The notes: generated from the sequence alone by a model not told the origin. DNA of 64,000 nucleotides from Alviniconcha marisindica (GCA_018857735.1 JABMCL010003002.1:135001-199000); one strand, 5' to 3'. Positions 47,431 through 62,540 are shown, counted from the stretch's first letter. Made by a program: numbers and translations.

Positions 47431-47700
47431 TAAGTAAACATTGTGCTTACCGCCCACAGAAACCATAAGGCTTATTAGGAACTGGGAAGGATGGGGGTGG
47501 GGATGGGGGAAGAGGGATATGGTTTCGCTTTAAGATGGACAGCAATGGCGGAACAATTTTAATGTTGTCAGTGAGGAGCAAGGTCGTAAGACTGTCCATA
47601 AACTACAACCGTGGAAGAGAAAGATCCGAAGCTTGGAATGGTACCAACATCGTCCGCTTACCAGCCTAACGCCTCACCACCAGGCCAAACCGGCTCACCT
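47428..47700 (-). mobile_element. tRNA-derived SINE B, full-length copy
   Basis: Same family as 45425-45750. The minus-strand head GAGCCGGTTTGGCCTGGTGG is at 47697 and the 3' end CTTATGGTTTCTGTGGGCGG at about 47450. Confidence 0.8.
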
Positions 47701-48280
47701 GACTTGCGGTTCAAAGTAGTGCAGTGTCTCTCATAATGATGCTGAATCCAGATTTGCGTCGGTTTCACTTGCGTGCTATCGGCACAGTAGTGTATCTTCT
47801 TCAACCAACAGAGTTTAGTTGTCAGAGGCCGAGAAACAGAACAAACTACTTACGTCCTTTCACACGCCAGTGGCGCGGCATCCGTAGCGGACCCGAGTCG
47901 GGGCGTGAGGCGGGGAAGTGGGTCCTCCGTGAGCTGGTTGACGCAACCTCCGCGGCTGCAGCCGTCGGCGCCTCAGAAGCCAAGGAGTCAGAGAGACACC
48001 GAACGGGACTTCAGCCGGGAGTTAGCACGTGTTCACGAACTCTGTGCTACGCGCCGCAACGTTTGAAGCTGCTGCACATGTTGTCCCACTTTCCACACTC
48101 AGTCCTTCCTCCGTTCTTGTGTACCTCCGAGCGAATCTCCAAAACGCTGGCTGGTTGAACAGTTCAACGCCGAGTGTCCCCGGAATGGTTTAGTTCAAGA
48201 TGGTAGCTATGCGCTCGAAAAAGCCCATATGCGCTCCTCCCCGTCTCTCAGAAGTTTCATTGCCTTTGAAACACTTCCAG
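47701..48280. other. GC-richer stretch, no gene recognised
   Basis: A 144-codon plus frame (47724-48158) shows no domain and no clear splice context. CpG is denser than in the surroundings (47850-48060). Confidence 0.3.
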
Positions 48281-48540
48281 TCTCAGTGATTGACGATGGC
48301 CCTCTCTTGTCCTTTCAAGGAAGATCGTCTAGCGCTGCCTCTTTCCACGCCTCTCTCCTCCAGGCGATCGATGATGTGCTGTCCTTGGTTTTGTGCCCGC
48401 ATGTAGTGTTTCAAGCTCCTCAGCATTTCAGATCTTCCGAGGAGCAAACCATTTGTGGGGGTTGCTTTGTCCGCCTGTGTATCTGTTCGGTCATTTCCCT
48501 TCACTTCACCGTCCAAGACAGGAGTTTTTGAAGGTGGATG
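48281..48540 (-). repeat. Dispersed repeat D, copy 2
   Basis: Similar to 2648-2905. The minus-strand frame encodes IDRLEERGVERGSARRSSLK, matching copy 1, preceded here by LLLGRSEMLRSLKHYMRAQ. Confidence 0.7.
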
Positions 48541-49249
48541 TCGACCATTGGCACATTCTAGTCTGGGGCTTCCCATTCCACTTTTCACTTTTTGTAGTTA
48601 GCTCATTGAAGCTCAGATTGAGGGAAGGTGATTTCTAATTTCGTGGTAGCGGATCACATATGCCCATGCATCAACACACCTCTTCTTTCAGAGAGAGAGA
48701 GTGTCGTGGTGGGGGGGGGGGGGGGGTTATAGCGTATGTAGTTATGCTACTGTGATTTTTTTAAATGTTTATTTCAACTGTCTAATTCGTTAACGTTCTT
48801 AATTATTTAATGTTGCAACTTGTATAACTCTGTGTGTGTGTGCGCGCGAAGTCAATTTGGGGTTGCCGAACAGTTTGAGGAAATGAAAACTAGGCGTACG
48901 TAGATCTGCGGCACGTCTGGGCTGATGGGGCGGGGTAGGGGTGGGGGGACCTTCCAGGAGGAAGGTGCCGGAAAGCGCCGCTCGGAGCGTGGTGGGAACT
49001 CGTCGACGACGGGAAGACCTCAATTGTGATTACGTCACTGGTGCCGTCTTCCATTTCTGGTCGGCTTCGCCACGCACCTGCGGTCCCAGCAGCCGTTAGC
49101 CAGCCTATGCTGGCTGGTGCGGATTGGCAGAATTGCGATGAAGCGTTATCTTATTACCGGTGTATTTTAATCAGAAAAACTATACCTGTGTCTGTTTGTG
49201 TGAGCCATTTTGTGAGTTATTTTCCTGTTACCATTATTTACCGCGTTTA

Positions 49250-49307
<58 letters not shown>

Positions 49308-49855
49308 TTTCTTTATTCATATTAACCACCTGGTTTGGCTCAGCTTTAGACTGGTTACAAGCGGGCGGATGTTGGTTCGAGTCCGTCTGGGTCGCTTTCC
49401 TTTGCCTTGAACAAAAAGTGGGGTTTACCGACACTGTTTTGTGGCTTTGCCCCTCGCAACTAATTACTGAAACATTAAAAATAAAATGTCTCACGTCGCG
49501 ACCCATCTTAATGCACAATCATTATGTCAATGACAGTGTAGCGTTGGGTCTAAATCTTTCCCCTCACCCCCAGACCGCCCTCGACTATTTTTTTTTTTTT
49601 TTTTCAACTCACAAATGTAACTAAAATTTCTGAATTTAATGAAAGAACAAATAATTACTTACGAAAAAGGTAAGTGAGAGTGGTTAATAACGATGCGTAC
49701 GCGGACATGACAAGTCACAGCCTGCTGGGGAAAAATTCAGATCAAATAATGTGAGAAGTTTCTGAGCATTTATTTTCAGTTGTGAGTGGAAAATGTAGCC
49801 AAATGTATTGTCTCTTGTTGCCTCATGATGTAAGGTATGTGATAATGATGTAGTT
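48541..49855. other. Intergenic, no gene recognised
   Basis: A poly-G run lies at about 48711-48726 and (GT)n at 49252-49306. GC-rich sequence near 48900-49120 contains a CRE-like TTACGTCA at 49031. No coding feature is supported. Confidence 0.4.
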
Positions 49856-49857
49856 GG

Positions 49858-50100
49858 CATTAATTTAAGATGCAGCGGACGGGTGCGTAAATGTCCCATT
49901 TGGACTTCGCCAAATTTCGACGATTTTGCAAAGAAAAATTCATTTTTACCTTTTAATATAGTGTTTACACTCTTTATTCTGTTGTATGATCAATTTAAGA
50001 TGCAGTGGACAGGTGTGTAAATGTCCCATTTGGACCTCGCCAAATTTCGACGATTTTGCAAAGAAAATTTCATTTTGACCTTTAATATGGTGCTTACACT
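49858..50100. repeat. Tandem duplication of about 125-130 bp
   Basis: AATTTAAGATGCAG.GGAC through AATGTCCCATTTGGAC.TCG, CAAATTTCGACGATTTTGCA and ACACTCTTTATTCTGTTGTA occurs twice. Confidence 0.9.
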
Positions 50101-50224
50101 CTTTATTCTGTTGTATGTATCTCTTTAGAAAACAAACAATCCAACAAAGCAAACATCAAACACATTAAGGATATACATGTTAGTTTATTATCAGTTTAAT
50201 ACTTGCAGTGCACTGTATCACCAC

Positions 50225-50600
50225 CTTTTGTCACGATCTCAGAGGAGCAAGGTCACAACCAGACTCACACTCCGAGCATCGCTTTCCGGCACCTTCCTTC
50301 CTTGAAGGAAGGATGTCGTAAACCAGTGCTTGGAGTTTGAACCAGACTGTGTCCATGAAACACTTGCAGTCTTGCTGGGGCAGGATGGAGGGGACGTAAC
50401 TAGTGGTCGTCTGCGGGAGACCAGAAGCGACCGCAGAGCCTGGTTGATGACCTATTTGCCCTTGGCTTGTCACTGAGTGGTTGTAAAAAGGCGGGACCAC
50501 AGACCCTGTTGTAAAAAGGCGGGACCACAGACCCTGTTGCGTGGTATCTTGCCCTGCTCGCCTCAGCAAGTGATGCGATGACGTCACATGTACTCCTCTA
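50225..50600. repeat. Dispersed repeat fragments and a 27-bp duplication
   Basis: 50265-50340 matches pieces of 36245-36285 and 36660-36695. GTTGTAAAAAGGCGGGACCA is tandemly duplicated at about 50480-50535. Confidence 0.6.
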
Positions 50601-50666
50601 ACCAGTCGGATCAGTGTTCAGAGTTGTGTATACCCGTGCGCGCGCCCGTGTGTGTGTCTCTGTGCG

Positions 50667-51475
<809 letters not shown>

Positions 51476-51544
51476 CGTGGTGTTGTTTGAAAGTAGTACG
51501 TCGTGCGCACCAGTGGATTTTGCCCAATGCTGGTAATGCCCAAA

Positions 51545-51705
51545 GCCGCTGCCCAATGCCGTTAATAGCACAGTACCTCAAGAACACAGACTCATAATGT
51601 CGGTGATCGTCAAGTACACGAGATGAGAGGAACACGGATACAATAGCACAGCACCTCAAGAACACGGACTGATAATGTCTGTGATCGTCAAGTACACGAC
51701 GTGAG
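51545..51705. repeat. About 75-bp tandem duplication
   Basis: ATAGCACAG.ACCTCAAGAACAC through ATAATGTC.GTGATCGTCAAGTACACGA occurs twice. Confidence 0.9.
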
Positions 51706-51949
51706 ACTGAGAGGCTTCCGTGTCGATGTTGGCATCCGTTTCTCGTGTTTTCTCAGGCTGTTTCAGTAGTTTCTTGACCAGTTTTCAAGAGTTTTCGGAG
51801 CGTATGAAAAACACTGATACTTCCATGTTCTTTTTGCGAACTGTTTAGTTAATTTCATGTCCAATCAAATTCTCCCATCTCTCTTGCCCACTTGTGGCTT
51901 ATCATCGGTAATGACCAACGATGAACGCTTGCCTATTACTGTTGTTGTG

Positions 51950-52460
51950 TGCAATAAGTTAGTGATTATCAGTATTGTGCAATATATTGGCTATTGCCGG
52001 TTTTGTGCAATATGTTGCCGATACCAGTATTGTGCAGTACGTTGCCGATACCGGTATTGTGCAATGTGTTGCCAATACTGATATTGTGCAGTATGTTGCC
52101 GATAACCGGTATTGTATAATGTGTTACCGATACTGTGCAATAAGACGTTAATGTTAATTACCGGTATTGTGCAATATGTTGCCGATCACCTGCACATCAT
52201 GCAATATGTTGTTAATGTAATAACAGGTATTGTGCAGTATTTTGTTAATGTTAACTACCGGTATTGTGCAAAATGTTGTTAATGTTAATTACCGGTATTG
52301 TGCAAAATGTTGTCGATTACCGATATTGTTCAATATGTTGTTAATGCCAATTACCGGCATTGTGCAATATGTTGTTAATGTTAACTACCGTGTTCATGTT
52401 ATTACCGGCATTGTGCAATATGTTGTTAATGTTAATTACCGGTATTGTGCAAGCCACTGT
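51950..52460. repeat. Degenerate 30-36 bp minisatellite
   Basis: The unit is ACCGGTATTGTGCAATATGT followed by TGTTAATGTTAATT, about 14 copies, with shorter units in the first half. Confidence 0.92.
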
Positions 52461-53260
52461 GCAAGCCACTGTCCTCATTGCAAGAACGGATAATACCGGC
52501 AATGCGCAGAGTGCTGTTGCGCACGACATGTGAATACGTCAGAAAGAAAATCCCTGCAGAAGAATTAGTCGTCAGAGTCCAAAATGCAGCCAAGTGTTAA
52601 ATGTTTATAGCTATACATGCGGTCCGCAAAGTGCCTGGCACTTGGCATTAGGAATGTCACGAACATCAGTGTGTCTGTGTGTCTGGACGGAGTTTAACAG
52701 GTAACACAACCATTGGAAAAAAACAAGGGAGGAAAGGCGGATTGGAGGGTGGGTGGGATAATATAAAAGTACAAACATAGCAGAATGTCCCACATGCAAA
52801 AAGATCACAGAAATTTGCCAGACAGCTCCAAAGTGAAGCCAGTCAGTGGACGGACAAGACAGTAGAATGGTACCTTATCTATGTATAACAGGAAAAAGGA
52901 TGGGCCCACGCTGACCATACATGTAACTCATACAACCAGTCCTAACTCAGTCTCCTCTGGTTGAAATACACATGTGTGTAAATAATATATAACATAAATT
53001 ATAGTGTATCAACTCGTCACGCAGTTATATACTCAGTATAGTTGTATAGACCCCCCCCCCTCCCCCCTCCGCCCCCGCTTAAATCAGACTGGTCGTCAGT
53101 TAGAGAAAACAAAGCACAAATGATGGTCAAATCCTGGTTTTAATTTGGTGAATAAAGTTCTTCCGTTCACCGTTTGGCTTGGAAAGGCCTGTAGGTCTAC
53201 TGCAGGAAGTGGTGTCTCCAAATCTTCCCGTCTTCAGCTCAGTGTAAAGCATGGCTGGTC
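52461..53260. other. Intergenic, no gene recognised
   Basis: Unique sequence with a C-rich run at 53050-53075. No coding or RNA feature is recognised. Confidence 0.4.
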
Positions 53261-53269
53261 GTGTGTTCA

Positions 53270-53365
53270 TGCCCCCTTGTCCCTAACATGTCAACTGACA
53301 TCTGAGGACATTAAGCATCACTTCATCTGTTCAAGCTCATTTCGGTGGACGTAAAGCACAATGAA
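53270..53365 (+). mobile_element. SINE-like element A, 3' fragment
   Basis: CTTGTCCCTAACATGTCAAC, GACATCTGAGGACATTAAGC and GTGGACGTAAAGCA are element A blocks, here rearranged. Confidence 0.65.
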
Positions 53366-54254
53366 AGAAGAAGAAGTTTTGACGCTCATTTTGCCGCAAG
53401 CTTGATCTTCAGCACTGGCAAGTAATAAATGTGATGCAGCTCCTTTTCGCCTGCTTCCGGGCAATTTAGGTCGTTTGAAGCCGTGGGCAGGAGAATCAAT
53501 TACGCGAGACCTGGACACAGTGTTACGGTGTATGCGAGATCACATAAATGTACACTGGCTGCCGCGCATGGCGACGATACAACACAAAGGTCCCGTGCAG
53601 GACCTGATGAGTCGGTTGACGTTTCCTCTTCTCCTTCCCACGGGAATGTTGAGCCACCAGCTCGTCTTGCATGTAATCGCCAAGGGTCAGGTCATCAGTG
53701 TTATACGCACTGCCAGATCGTTCAAGGTCCAGTTCTTGATTCATGTGCTGTTCTCAGGGTGCGCTCACCGAGATCACTTTAGAGTTTAAGACCTTACGCA
53801 GAAAATATAACCATAACGGCTTTTGTACATCACTACTCTGACCAACAAAGTCCAGAGAACTGGTTCAAACCTGCCAAGTCCCCTACACAGTTTCGAAAAA
53901 CACCATCATCTGTTTTCCTTTTTTCTTATTTTTTTGTTTTTGTTTTTGTTTTTTGTTCCATGCATGTAAGTAACTGTCTAATATATTCTTTGTTAAGCAA
54001 CCCCCAACACCAAATTCCTGTAACATCAGCTGCTTTAAGTGGCAGCAAAAACCGAGTTACCTGCCCTGTCAAAGACGGCGCTGCCGCTCAGCTCATCCCC
54101 ACGACACTCCCAGAAAAGAGCGGCGACCGCCCGTCCAGTAATTACGTCCCCAGGTATGTGACTATCACATAATTATGATACGTCGGGACAAGCGGTCCGC
54201 CCCTCTCTTCTTGGGGCGCCTGTGCGTCAGCCCTTACATAATTATATAGACATG

Positions 54255-54260
<6 letters not shown>
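53366..54260. other. Downstream flank of the Tctex1 gene; a possible unassigned exon
   Basis: A minus frame starting at ATG 53744 is open and rich in charged residues (QELDLERSGSAYNTDDLTLG). It is preceded by GAGAACAG and followed by CATCAG|GTCC near 53608, so it could be an exon of an unknown gene. No family is recognised, and both other frames across it are also open. Confidence 0.25.

Positions 54261-54261
<1 letters not shown>

Positions 54262-54342
<81 letters not shown>
54262..54342. repeat. (AT)n microsatellite just past the Tctex1 stop
   Basis: About 40 TA units starting some 35 bp after the stop codon on the transcribed strand. Confidence 0.95.
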
Positions 54343-54344
<2 letters not shown>

Positions 54345-54376
54345 GTCGCCTACATGAGACCGCACGCACAACCGGT

Positions 54377-55437
54377 CTACTCAAAGTAGAGGGCGTAGAG
54401 GGTGGCAACGGCGAACAGGTTGCCCTTGGAGAAGGAGGCGGAGGCGTAGTTGTCGGTGTCGGTGTTCCAGACGCAGCGCGAGCTCACGGCCATGCCCTGT
54501 TCCTTCTTCTCGCCCATCGTGACCACGCACACGTACTTGTAGCGACAGGAGAAGCCCTGGTCCTTCATGCGCTCCTTCATCACGTCCGCCAGGTTCTTGG
54601 CCAGGCTGGTGCACAGGTTCTTGTCGTAGCGCTCGCCCTCCAGGTAGGACTGCAGCACGCCCGACATGATGCGCTTGGCCGTGGACGAGTTGAACTTTTC
54701 CTCCGGGCGCGGCGCCATGCGGTAGGTGTTGGCCATCTTGGTCAGCGGCTTCATGTGGCCCATGCCCCAGCTCAGGCCCGAGATGGAAGACCTGCGGCAT
54801 ACAACACCCCTACTCACTCCACCATACAACACCCCTACTCACTCAACCATACAACACCCCTACTCACTCCACCATGCAACACCCATACTTACGCTATAAC
54901 ACCCACACTCACTCCACCATGCAACATCCACACTCACTCCACCATGCAACACCCACACTTACGATATAACAGCCACACTCACTCCACCATGCAACATCCA
55001 CACTCACTCCACCATGCAACACCCACACTCCACCATACAACACCTCCACTCACTCCACCATGCAACACTCACACTCACTCCAGCATACAACACCCACACT
55101 TATTTTACCATGCAACACCCACACTCACCCCACCACGCAACACCCACACTCACTCCACCACGCAACACCCACACTCACTCCACCACGCAGCACCCACATT
55201 CACTCCACCATGCAACACCCACACTCACTCCACCATGCAACACCCACACACTCCACCATGCAACACACACACACTCCACCATGCAACACCCACACTCACT
55301 CCACTATGCAACACCCACACTCACTCAGACCACCTACCACACAAACGGGAAAAAGCGCGCGCGTGCGTGCGTGCGTGCGTGCGTGTGTGTGTGTGTGTTT
55401 GTGCGTGTTTTGTGTGTGTGTGTGTGTGTGTGTGTTG

Positions 55438-55508
<71 letters not shown>

Positions 55509-55522
55509 TTGTTGTGTGTGTG

Positions 55523-55570
<48 letters not shown>

Positions 55571-55924
55571 TTGTGTGTTGCGTGCGTGCTGCGTGCGTGC
55601 GTGCGTGTGTGTGCGCGCGCGCGCGTGCGTGTGAGTGTGGTGTGTGGTAATGTCACTGACGTGATTCGGACAGTTCCATAGGTTCTGTCCAGACACAAAG
55701 CGACACAGACAGAGAACTAGGCAGCCGGGCACGATGACAGAGACAAACAGATAGACAGACGCACAAAAAGACGCCTGGGACATACGGCGGACTTCGGTCC
55801 TTGCTGCATGCTGAGAGCAGACAGACAGGCAGACAGACAGACGGAAAGACTGGACGCGCAGGACATGCGCCTGTTGCTGGGCCCTTGCTGCATGCTGAGG
55901 CGGGGCTATACAGACAAACAGACG

Positions 55925-55964
<40 letters not shown>

Positions 55965-56122
55965 TGCGCCTGTTGCTGGGCCATTGCTGCATACTGAGGC
56001 GGGGCCATAGAGACAGACGGACAGACAGACAGACAGACAGACCTGGAGGCGTAGGACATGCGCCTACTGCTGGCCCCCTGCTGAATGCTGAGGCGGGACT
56101 ATACAGACAGACGGACAGACAC

Positions 56123-56160
<38 letters not shown>

Positions 56161-56376
56161 GGACAGACCTGGAGGCGTAGGACATGCGCCTACTGCTGGC
56201 CCCCTGCTGAATGCTGAGGCGGAACTATACAGACAGGGACAGCCGCAGACAGGCGACAGACAGGACGGGATGACGACAGACAGACGGACAGACCTGGAGG
56301 CGAGGACATGCGCCTACTGCTGGAGGCCTGCTGAATGCTGAGGCGGGACTATACAGACAGACGGACAGACACACAG

Positions 56377-56407
<31 letters not shown>

Positions 56408-56591
56408 CACAGACAGACCTGGAGGCGTAGGACATGCGCCTACTGCTGGACCCCTGCTGAATGCTGAGGCGGGGCTCGAGGCGGGACATCCGGCGGATGA
56501 CGGGGCCGGTCATGTCCTGGCCGTGGATGGTGGACTGGCGCCGCTTCCGGCTCATGTCCTGGGACGGGGTCTCTTGCGCCTCGGTCGCCAT
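54377..56591 (-). CDS. Tctex1-domain protein (dynein light chain Tctex-type 4/5-like)
   Basis: Two minus-strand coding exons: 56591-56419 and 54791-54377 (stop TAG). They join in phase 2 and give 195 residues. The start is at CTCACCATGGCG, an excellent Kozak context. The N-terminus is basic and serine-rich (MSRKRRQSTIHGQ, SSSRRMSYASR). The second exon is a complete Tctex1 fold: NTYRMAPRPEEKF, SYLEGERYDKNLC, CRYKYVCVVTMGE, SSRCVWNTDTDNYASASF, LFAVATLYALYFE. It resembles the TCTEX1D1/TCTEX1D4 branch (DYNLT5/DYNLT4), which includes axonemal and ciliary dynein-associated proteins; the exact orthologue is unclear. The frame stays open upstream to a TTTCAG at about 56655, so the first exon probably includes 5'UTR from there. 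The exon 1 donor is copied about five more times in the intron. Confidence 0.88.
54796..55330. repeat. 22-27 bp minisatellite starting at the Tctex1 exon 2 acceptor
   Basis: The unit CACCATGCAACACCCACACT with CACTC occurs about 22 times. It begins within a few bases of the acceptor at 54793/54792 (GGCATACAACACCCC). Confidence 0.93.
55372..55645. repeat. (GT)n with (GTGC)n blocks
   Basis: Alternating purine-pyrimidine sequence in the Tctex1 intron. Long frames across it are artefacts. Confidence 0.95.
55780..56465 (-). repeat. Array of the Tctex1 exon 1 end, its donor and GACA repeat
   Basis: The genuine exon end (CTCAGCATTCAGCAG, AGTAGGCGCATGTCCTACGC, CTCCAG|GTCTGTC) is at 56419-56465. Copies follow in the intron at about 56295-56345, 56170-56225, 56050-56095, 55965-56005, 55860-55905 and a fragment at 55785-55815, separated by (GACA)n. 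The nearest copies keep the AG|GTCTGTC donor and a TATAG acceptor-like end. Confidence 0.92.
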
Positions 56592-56724
56592 GGTGAGGGG
56601 CGCTGGCCTGGGGGTGGGCGCGGCCTGCGGTGTCGGGTTAGCAGCAGGTGCTGGCTGAAACACGGCCACAAGGACAACAAACGATCGTGCAGTCAGAAAC
56701 CCAACCCAACGATATATGTATTAC

Positions 56725-57065
<341 letters not shown>

Positions 57066-57593
57066 CGAGCTAGAGAGAGAGAGTGAGTAATTATTGCCCG
57101 AGATGGTATTGGAATCCGACGGGAGGTGGATGTAGGGGTGAGGCAGAGAAGGAGTTTTGACTACTGCCCGAGGCAGAAACGACACTTCACACAGCGACTG
57201 CCCGTCTACCCTCCTGCCCATTCAGCAGACATGGGTGGATGCAAGAGGAGAGGTCACATGGCGGTCATGCGCTCGGAGCCGAACCCGAAACCTTTCGACC
57301 CATAGCCATGCTGCCCTGCCACCCTTCCAGACCCCACCCCCCAATTCCAGCAACAGCCGCCCCTGTCATGCATGAGACAGAGGTCTCTTGAGTAGTCTAC
57401 GGTCGGATGGATGAGATCTGTCTGCCAGCCACTGACCTTGTCCTGCTACGGTAGGCGACGAGCGTGACGATCTGGTGTCTGTGTTCCCTGTTGCCACACA
57501 CAGCCACTCTCACTCAGCCAAGCGCCAAATCGATTTCACGCCGAGTCCAAGTCATGGGTTATCTGGAAAAACACATACGGAGAAATTGCTCAG

Positions 57594-57880
57594 TGTTCAG
57601 GAGCTGTGTGACAGTCGAGATGGCCGTCCCAGGCTTTCTGTCCTGGTTTGAACAAAGTTTATTTACATTCATGAAAATATGGACAATCAAAATCATTGTA
57701 TGAGCATTAAACAAGCTAGGCTTATTCTACCATGCAACACCCAACACCCATTCCGTCCTGATGAGCCTTACGGTTTCTGTGGACGTAAAGCAACATTGAA
57801 CCATGCTTAGGCATCGGTCACAGTTTGTCCCTAATATGTCAACTGACATCCAAAGACATGAAGCTCTACATCATCATCAA
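57594..57880 (+). mobile_element. SINE-like element A with an internal insertion
   Basis: The 5' part is at 57594-57650 (TTCAGGAGCTGTGTGACAGT) and the 3' part at 57750-57872 (CTGATGAGCCTTACGGTTTC, GGACGTAAAGCAACATTGAA), with an ATCATC tail. About 100 bp of unrelated AT-rich sequence splits it. Confidence 0.8.
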
Positions 57881-59507
<1,627 letters not shown>

Positions 59508-59824
59508 GTGTAACAGGTGTCACTTGACCTGCCGTGGTTGTTACAGCTTTCGTGCTTCATTTCTAATCCCTGTGTCAGCGTTTCGGAAACTGCTGAAAGA
59601 AGCTGGCACGATATCACTACTAAGCACTCAGTCTGAGCCCAAGACACACAGGGAAAGCAATACTACACTGACGGACATCAACGGCCAACATGCATCCACA
59701 AGAAAATACATAGAGATAAGCATAACAGAACGATATTTTCATTGTGGTTTGCCTACAAACATTGTTATTTGTTTGCAGACGTTGTTATTGATTCTTTGTA
59801 GGGTGCAATATAACGGGGATCAAA

Positions 59825-60345
59825 GTCCTGTTCTACATCCCTTCCCATTTCCCTCAGTTGTTTCCTGTTCTACCTCCCTCTCCATTTCCCTCAGTTGTTT
59901 CCTGTTCTACCTCCCTTCCCATTTTCCTCAATTGTTTCCTGTTCTACCCCCCTTTCCATTTCCCTCAGTAGTTTCCTGTTCTACCTCCCATTCCATTTCC
60001 CTCAGTTGTTCCTGTTCTACCTCCCTTTCCATTTCCCCCAGTTGTTTCCTGTTCTACCTCCCTTCCCATTTCCCTCAATTGTTTCCTGTTCTACCTCCCT
60101 TTCCATTTCCCTCAATTGTTTCCTGTTCTACCTCCCTTTCCATTTCCCTCAGTTGTTCCTGTTCTACCTCCCTTTCCATTTCCCTCAGTTGTTTCCTGTT
60201 CTACCTCCCTTTCCATTTCCCTCAGTTGTTCCTGTTCTACCTCCCTTCCCATTTCCCTCAGTAGTTTCCTGTTCTACCTCCCTTTCCATTTTCCTCAATT
60301 GTTCCTGTTCTACCTCCCTTCCCATTTTCCGCAGTTGTTTCATAA
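59825..60345. repeat. 30-31 bp minisatellite, about 16 copies
   Basis: The unit TTTCCTGTTCTACCTCCCTT with TCCATTTCCCTCAGTTG is strongly pyrimidine-biased on one strand. Confidence 0.95.
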
Positions 60346-60724
60346 AGAAAAAGTGAGACGTAATTTTGCTTTGTTCCTCGTTTCGTAGAAACCAAAGCTT
60401 GACTAATTTTCTTTCTTTTGTGAAGGCCGAAACTGGGAGGAAGTGATAATTACAGAGGTACTGGCCATTTCGAAGTCTATTTATTTGTCTAACAGGTAGG
60501 TAAGACCCAAACCAAAAACATATAACCAACGATGGTGTTTTTAATCCTTCGACGATTTTTCATTGAATTTCTTAGCTTAGTTTTGTTCGTGACGATTAAC
60601 GGGACTGACAAAAATTCGTGTCCTAGTTCGCCCGTGTTACACGCAACACCATTTTCGTGCGTGGCGTGCTCACGTCACTCGAGAAAAAAGACAAGAATGA
60701 GGCCGCGTAGCGTTTATCCGTAGG

Positions 60725-61145
60725 TCAGCAGTGACACATGACGGTTGGGGCAACAGTGACACATGACGGTTGGGTCGGCTGTGACACATGACTGTTAGGT
60801 CAGCTGTGACACATAACGGTTAGGTCGGCTGTGACACATGACGGTTAGGTCAGCTGTGACACATGAAGGTTAGATCAGCTGTGACACATAACGGTTAGGT
60901 CAGCTGTGACACATGACGGTTGGGTCAGCTATGACACGTGACGGTTGGGTAAGCTATGACACATGACGGTTGGGTCAGCTGTGACACATGAAAGTTAGAT
61001 CAGGGGTGACACGTGACGGTTGTGTCAGCTGTGACACATGACGGTTGGGTCAGCTGTGACACATGACGGTTGGGTCAGCTGTGACACATGATGGATAGAT
61101 CAGCTGCCACACGTGACAGCTGGGTCAGCTGTGACACGTGACAGT
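60725..61145. repeat. About 25-bp minisatellite, about 16 copies
   Basis: The unit CAGCTGTGACACATGACGGT with TGGGT is contiguous with point variation. Confidence 0.95.
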
Positions 61146-61725
61146 GTTTACAGTGTTGACATCCAGTCCAGAAAATCATTCCAGGCGAAAGTCAGATTTA
61201 TAAGCTGAAGTTGAAAAATCGCGGCATCTTAAGAACGCAGTCCTCGACTGTTGGTTTTATTTTAAGTCTCTTCTACGTGTTCAAGAAAGGCCGATGGATC
61301 TTGATGGACAAGACTCGCTTTGACAAGGCTACCCTGGAGCGACTGCTACCCTGGTGTGACTGCTACTCTGGTGTGACTGCTGTGGAGCGCCTGTGGCTGG
61401 AAGAAACGAACGCAATATGGACACTACTGTACACTTGCCGGGCGAGACAGGTTTTTGTTGACGGTGTCAATCGCTACCTCCCATGAAACGTGTTGATAGC
61501 GGTGTACGTTTCAAGTGTGATACTTTTAGGACAGAGGTTCTGGCGGCTCAGACACTGGGTGAGTTCTGGGTAAAAATATACATGTTTGTCTACTTGAGAC
61601 AAAATGGCACGCCCATATATTATACATAATCACCAGAAAGGAAGAAAGGAAGGAAGGCAGGAAGGAAGGAAAAACAGACAAAGCGGCCACCAGAACAGGG
61701 AATGAACGGTTGATTGACTTAACTG
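61146..61725. other. Intergenic, no gene recognised
   Basis: A 91-codon plus frame at 61211-61486 has no recognised domain. A short repeat CTGCTACCCTGGTGTGACTG lies at 61335-61385. Confidence 0.35.
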
Positions 61726-61729
61726 ACTG

Positions 61730-61805
<76 letters not shown>

Positions 61806-61811
61806 TGATGG

Positions 61812-61878
<67 letters not shown>

Positions 61879-61927
61879 CAAACAAAATACAAGAGAGGGG
61901 GGGGGGGAGAGAGAAAACGAGAAAGAC

Positions 61928-62015
<88 letters not shown>

Positions 62016-62025
62016 AACAATAACC

Positions 62026-62096
<71 letters not shown>
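61730..62096. repeat. (GT)n then (GA)n compound microsatellite
   Basis: (GT)n at 61732-61804, (GA)n with interruptions at 61812-62096. Confidence 0.95.
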
Positions 62097-62099
<3 letters not shown>

Positions 62100-62535
62100 T
62101 TGCAAGTTTGGATCTACGAGATTAGTGTAACGACAGCACTGTTACTCTAGTAGTGCACCGCGGCGTTTCTAAGGACAAGACACGTTGGCATAAACACCGA
62201 AACACCGCACCACCAGATGTCCGTGACAACCAATTCGGGGCCCCATTGCCAACAATGGTCCGGCTTTCCTCAGTGTCTACGGATCAGGGCCGGCGCAGGA
62301 AGAATGATGGATTGTTTCCAATAAACCAACTACAACTTTCTGCCTGCCTTCATTCCAGCCAGAAAGGCTGGGATTGATAGCCTGCTTTTGCAATTATGAC
62401 CAGGACTCGCGGCAGTCAATCCCACTATCACTTTGAAACGTCGGGGAATTTGGATTTTCCGAGCACAGTTGTAATCGGTAGAGAAGTGCTCCAGTTCGTG
62501 TTTAATTATATCAGTTGACGATCTACGACCTACCC
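62097..62535. other. Unique sequence between repeat blocks, no gene recognised
   Basis: No domain, splice pattern or RNA gene is seen. Confidence 0.35.
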
Positions 62536-62539
62536 ACCA

Positions 62540-62540
62540 C

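Noticed and set aside
47724..48158. 144-residue plus-strand frame
   Set aside because: No domain, low-complexity composition, no supporting splice sites or homologous pattern; partly explained by higher GC.
53483..53789. Overlapping plus and minus frames of 70-105 codons
   Set aside because: Three frames are open at once and no family is recognised. The minus frame is mentioned only as a possible exon.
55780..56410. Treating the repeated Tctex1 exon ends as normal extra coding exons
   Set aside because: Each cassette is 56 nt and would shift the frame; the direct junction 56419 to 54791 keeps the Tctex1 domain in frame.
61211..61486. 91-residue plus-strand frame
   Set aside because: No recognisable domain; partly made of a short tandem repeat.
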